Shown: in pieces, positions 47,238-64,000 of the stretch | Layout of the letters: each line of letters begins with the position of its first letter | Position numbering within the stretch: position 1 is the stretch's first letter | Origin: Amoebidium appalachense | Lineage: Eukaryota; Ichthyosporea | DNA length: 64,000 nucleotides | Assembly: GCA_963693365.1 (NCBI GenBank) | Contig: CAVNZM010000005.1 | Coordinates: 1,364,001 to 1,428,000 of the forward strand | Direction: 5' to 3' | The notes under the pieces: generated by a model | The model's database searches: none | What the model saw: the letters and a program-made list of their open reading frames with translations, nothing else | What the model was told of the DNA's origin: nothing | Translations under genes and position numbers: made by a program

Positions 47238-49098
47238 CTCTTTTTCCCGTTTAGAGAAGGTTAATGGCAAAAGACCACAAGTGGAGCATATGTGTTTCTT
47301 CCCCTCCCTCTTCCCCCCCCCATCCCCCCCCCCCCCCCCCCCCCCCTTCTTTTTCCCGTTTGGAGTAGGTTAATGGCAAAAGACCACAAGTGGAGCATAT
47401 GTGTTCCTCCGTCCCCCCCCCCCCCCCCCCCCCTTTCTTTTTCCCGTTTAGTGTAGGTTAATGGCAAAAGACCACAAGTGGGGCACATGTATACCCCCCC
47501 CCCCCCCCCCCCCCCCCCCCCTTTTCCGTGCCCCTTAAATCCATGTAGCTTCTGGAGTGTTGTTTACCAAATCTCAAGGTGTTTAGTTATGTATTCACGG
47601 AAAGTAAGGGGACAAAATGATAAGGAAAAGGGAAAAGGGTGTTCGTGCATAGCATCAACCCCCCCCCCCCCCCCCCCCCCCACCCCACCCACCCATCCCC
47701 CATTTTTTTTCTTTGTAGTCTTCTCTCATGTTTTCCATTGAGATTTTGATTGGGGTCCTTCTTTTTGGCCTTTTTTTTTGGGGAGGGGAGGGAGGGGGGG
47801 GGGGGGGAGGCTGGGAGACAGAGAGAGAGGAAGCACGGTGTCCTGCCTTCTTGGTCATCATTATCTTCGTAAGGGTACCACTTTGCCCAGGCTTGATGGA
47901 TGGCTGTATGAGGAATAACCATGAGCCCCCCGAACCCCCCCCCCCCCCTTCTCCCCTCCATACACCTTCTTCCTTTCGTATCCGCCCGCATAAACGGCGA
48001 ACCTGTCTACCAGTGGGCAAGAAATAAAAAATGCCCAAATGCTCAATGCATTATAAACCATATGAAGTTGAAAAACAATTCATGAAGGAAAGCACGAAAA
48101 TCCACCTACCAGTGGGCAACAAATAAAAAAACGTGTTCAACGTTATAAGATTAAAGAGGGTTTCTTTTCGGCCGATTAATAATAGGCCACATTCCAGCAC
48201 ATCCTGGTCAAGCCATCTATATCAAAAAATTTAACTGCAATTTTCTTCATAACACTTGGTTATTCTTCTTCCCTTTTTATTTCTTTTTATTTCTCTTTTC
48301 TTTCTTTTTTTGGTTTTTTTTGTGGCACATCTGTGCCTCGCTGCCGGCAAAACCTTGCCGGTTACCGGGACCGGCTCTGATGCGCAGCAGGCCAATCACA
48401 TAGCTAGAAACCCCTATGACCCAACCCGACAAGGAAGCTAAAAGAAACCCCATTCAAAATAGGACTTATTATGCATGAATGAGAAGCGCAAAAATCTACC
48501 AAACAGTGGGCAGGATTCTAAAATAGAATCTTCATTGACATTAGGATCCATGGAATAGAAAACACAACAATCCACCTGTCAGTATGCAAGGCATGGTTAA
48601 TAAGATAAAAAAATGACATTGGTATTATAATGAACGAAACAGAAATCCAAGCAATGCCCATGCCAGTGCGAACAATTAGAGACGACCAAATATGCTATGA
48701 TATGTGCTCTAACCTATGTGTGTGCCCGGTCCTGCATGAGTGTATGTAGGTGTGTGCTCTTAATTATTGATTTGGTGCGTTAGATGCACTTTCTTGTGAG
48801 CTCAGAAGACTCTAAGGTCAAAAAGAAGACTGTCTATAAAAATCGCCCCGGAAGACTAGGCTAGCAGCCACAATAGAAAATGTGCTTTCACGTTTCTAAC
48901 GCAACGTGGTGCTTGATCGATGTTACTTGCCAAAGAGCGAAAATACAAACAAGTAAGCTTCTCCATAATCGAAAGACTGATTATATGACCACGTGCAGGT
49001 AACTGAGGTGCCTATCAAATAAAAAGGTTACCTTTGGCTGCCTGCACACGCAGGTCCACAGAATGCTCGTTTCCAAGGGCTTGCAGATATGTTTCAAG
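43095..49098 (-). CDS. HEAT-repeat-like protein, C-terminal exons
   Basis: Seven phase-compatible exons: 49098-49032, 47140-47072, 46611-46525, 45838-45717, 45029-44966, 43724-43660 and 43250-43095 (stop). They give about 209 residues that read as helical repeats. Typical HEAT signatures include HSVDLRVQAAK, ALKYDPSPRVRLEC and VHVGARVAALNLLANLD, with the Asp-x-x-x-Arg spacing of B helices. HEAT proteins act as scaffolds in transport, translation and signalling; the specific family is not recognised. Joins between exons 1-4 are strong. The exon at 44966 could instead start further upstream, near 45066, or end at 44948. The 5' part of the gene was not found; it should lie between 49.1 and about 51 kb, placing it head-to-head with the GGA gene. 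Confidence 0.6.
44525..44594. repeat. Poly(G) run of 70
   Basis: An uninterrupted G-run in an intron of the HEAT-like gene; another of 36 G lies at 44753-44788. Confidence 0.95.
47156..47521. repeat. Four-copy minisatellite with a C-run in each unit
   Basis: Units start near 47156, 47250, 47369 and 47456 with GGTTAATGGCAAAAGACCAC (the first copy differs slightly). They continue through AAGTGGAGCA and ATGTGT, then a C-run of variable length and CTTTTTCCCGTTT. The array starts 16 bp from the acceptor of an exon of the HEAT-like gene. Confidence 0.9.
48003..48660. repeat. Degenerate dispersed repeats
   Basis: The motif CTACCAGTGGGCAA plus an AATAAAAAA tail occurs near 48007 and 48107. Weaker versions (ACAGTGGGCA, CCTGTCAGTATGCA) lie near 48500 and 48575. 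It looks like an old tandem array in an intron. Confidence 0.5.
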
Positions 49099-49297
49099 CT
49101 GTTGTTGCACGCCCAAAAAGAGACCAAAAAAAAAAAAAAAACGGTGTGAGGCCATAGGTCCGGTTCACAACACTCTAGATCTATTTCCAGCATTCACACC
49201 CAAAGGCGATAAGTCTGCCCCCCCCCCCCCCCCCCCCCCCCTCCCCCTCCCCCCCCCCCCCCCTCTCTCTCTCCACACACACACACACACATACACA

Positions 49298-49364
<67 letters not shown>

Positions 49365-49790
49365 AAGACCACCACGACACACACAGCCCCCTCAGGCTCC
49401 CGTGCTGCCGCCTCCTGAATTTCACAAAATCAAAAAAAATAAAGGTTCTGAGAACCACAAAACGAGCTCGGCTAGCTGCTGACTCCTTTTAATAAAGTCC
49501 GGAGATTCATGTTTGATGAAACCTCCCCAAATCACAGCACATAGCCATAACGGATCCTAACCCCTCCCCCCCCCCTCCCCCTCTCCCTCCCTCCCTCCCT
49601 CCCTCCCCCCCTCCTTTCCTCTTCCCGCACTCCCCCCACCCTCTCTTCAACCCCCACCTGCCCACCACATTTCCAGATACCCAACCCATAATCTAACACG
49701 CCTGACACCATAGCATTTTGTTTTACCCAATGTGCAATTAAAACAGGGGCACATCTTGCTTACATGGACCCACCAACCCCTCCCTCCCCC

Positions 49791-49821
<31 letters not shown>

Positions 49822-50054
49822 AAAAAAAAGGAGGGAAGAAAAACTACAAGCTAGTCAAACACACAAGATGATGCCATAGGAGAAAAAGAAGAGGGAAAAA
49901 AAAAAGAAAGAAAAGAAGAAATCCAACTGGCGCGCAAGATCTGTACAACACAAGGCCACAACACCCACAAGCATAGCAGGGCAGTGTCAATGGCGAGCCC
50001 GCCCAGCTCCTGAGTTGTGGGGTGGTGTGTGGGTGTCTGTGTCCGTGTGCATGA

Positions 50055-50129
<75 letters not shown>

Positions 50130-51033
50130 ATCGAAACGGAGAGAGCGGAGGGCAAGGAAAGCATGGCTTTAAAAATCCAAAAGTCTGTTTCAGTCGTACA
50201 AACAAAGTTGCTAGGGGGCATCCATAATTACCCTCGAGGATCCAAGTTGTGACGACATGGTGTGGTTTGTCGTAGCAGCATAACAAGGGTTAAGGTTACT
50301 AGTTGCGAGGCTCTGATTTAATTTCGGGCAAAGCTTGAAACTTGCATTCATACGCAAAATAGAAGCATGGTTAATACAAGGGGGAAAAGCTCTTCAAGAT
50401 GTCGGGGTTTGGACCATGTTGAAGCAGCTCTCAATCTTCTCTGGCAGCTGCTGCTGGCAGCCTTTTCTGGGTCTTTTCTGTTGCGAGCCTCCGTTGTTGG
50501 CGCCAAAATTTCAAACAAGAATAAAGATTGGTCAATAAATGTAGCTACTACCAAATATGGCAAAGACTGAGCCAGCCGGGACCCGGGCCCAGCCGGGGCC
50601 GCCGCCCCTGAGCCAGCCGGCCAGGGCCTGGCTGGCAGCGCTGGCCCAGTACAAATAGCTATAACAAGCAAAATAAAAGGGGCCAAAAAAGACTATTATC
50701 GACTAGAGAGGGCTCTTTCGTTTTTCCATATGTGCGCGAAAATGTAAAACTGCGACCAGTAGGCCGGGTAGTACTGCATGGGCCTACCTACTTAAAGAAA
50801 CACGGCGAACACATATTATGATATGTAGCCAATTGCAGTGCTATTACTATTTATAGTAGGTTCTGCCTGACAACAATTTTCACAGTTGAGTCTTCGCTTC
50901 AAAAAAAAAAAAAAAGTAAAAAAGTATTGGCCTTTCAGTTTTCTGTTATTCATCTTGCGGAAGATCTAGAAGAGTGAAGCCTGAAAAAGGGAGAAAAAGG
51001 AATAGGAGAGCCGAGCAGGCGCCAAGCGTGATA
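49099..51033. other. Region between the HEAT-like and GGA genes
   Basis: It contains a CA tract (49305-49360), a C-run, a 73-G run (50056-50128, the longest homopolymer here) and a GC-rich inverted patch near 50580-50640 (GCCAGCCGG repeats). Missing 5' exons of the HEAT-like gene and a shared promoter may lie here; I could not identify either with confidence. Confidence 0.5.
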
Positions 51034-63908
<12,875 letters not shown>

Positions 63909-64000
63909 GTATGTATCTGCTCTTGTTGCTCTGAGTGTTCGCCTTGCATATTCCCCCCCTCCCCCCTCCCCCCTCCCCCCCCCCCCCCCCCCCCCCCCCC
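63909..64000 (+). other. GGA intron 16, cut by the window end
   Basis: It begins GTATGT and runs into C-runs. The final exon with the last GAE strands must lie beyond 64000. Confidence 0.85.

Noticed and set aside
50348-50686. 112-residue minus-strand frame between the HEAT-like and GGA genes
   Set aside because: Considered as missing 5' sequence of the HEAT-like gene, but there is no repeat signature and no phase-compatible donor to the exon at 49098.

Overview
The window is intron-rich eukaryotic DNA, very heavily loaded with simple repeats: long CA/GT and CT tracts and runs of up to 73 identical G or C. The gene content suggests an opisthokont. A complete VHS-GAT-hinge-GAE protein (GGA type) is, as far as I know, an animal/fungal-lineage architecture. 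A secreted double-psi beta-barrel protein on a Thr-rich stalk suggests a walled cell. Long introns plus these features fit a unicellular holozoan (ichthyosporean-like) or an early-diverging fungus; this is inference, and no rRNA or tRNA gene is present to settle it.

Layout. 1-3.6 kb: a CT microsatellite, G-runs, a decayed LINE 3' end and a tRNA-like SINE head. 3.6-9.6 kb (minus): a six-exon gene for a seven-helix membrane domain joined to a DUF4395-like domain. 9.6-12.9 kb: no recognised gene, two small tandem duplications. 12.9-17.7 kb (minus): an apparently intact two-ORF LINE. 18.4-22.2 kb (plus): a three-exon mitochondrial ECHDC3-like protein. 23.0-23.9 kb: a second truncated LINE copy. 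24.8-30.1 kb (plus): a five-exon SET-domain protein. 30.1-36.2 kb: repeats, including a 663-bp foldback element with a clear target duplication. 36.2-38.0 kb (minus): the secreted beta-barrel protein. 38-43 kb: CCAAT cluster and a GC-rich 576-bp duplication. 43.1-49.1 kb (minus): C-terminal exons of a HEAT-like protein whose start I could not find. 51.0-64.0 kb (plus): the GGA gene, 16 exons, cut by the window end inside the GAE domain.

The genes do not form an operon or pathway. What unites the window is how it is built. A short element bracketed or tailed by poly(C) lies in introns of three genes, always in the sense orientation. Many 3' splice sites are simply the end of a CA repeat. One LINE family carries a CA tract and an internal poly(A), followed by a conserved segment of about 190 bp. 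All exon models were made by hand from splice signals, reading frame and family similarity. Joins are phase-consistent but not backed by transcripts.
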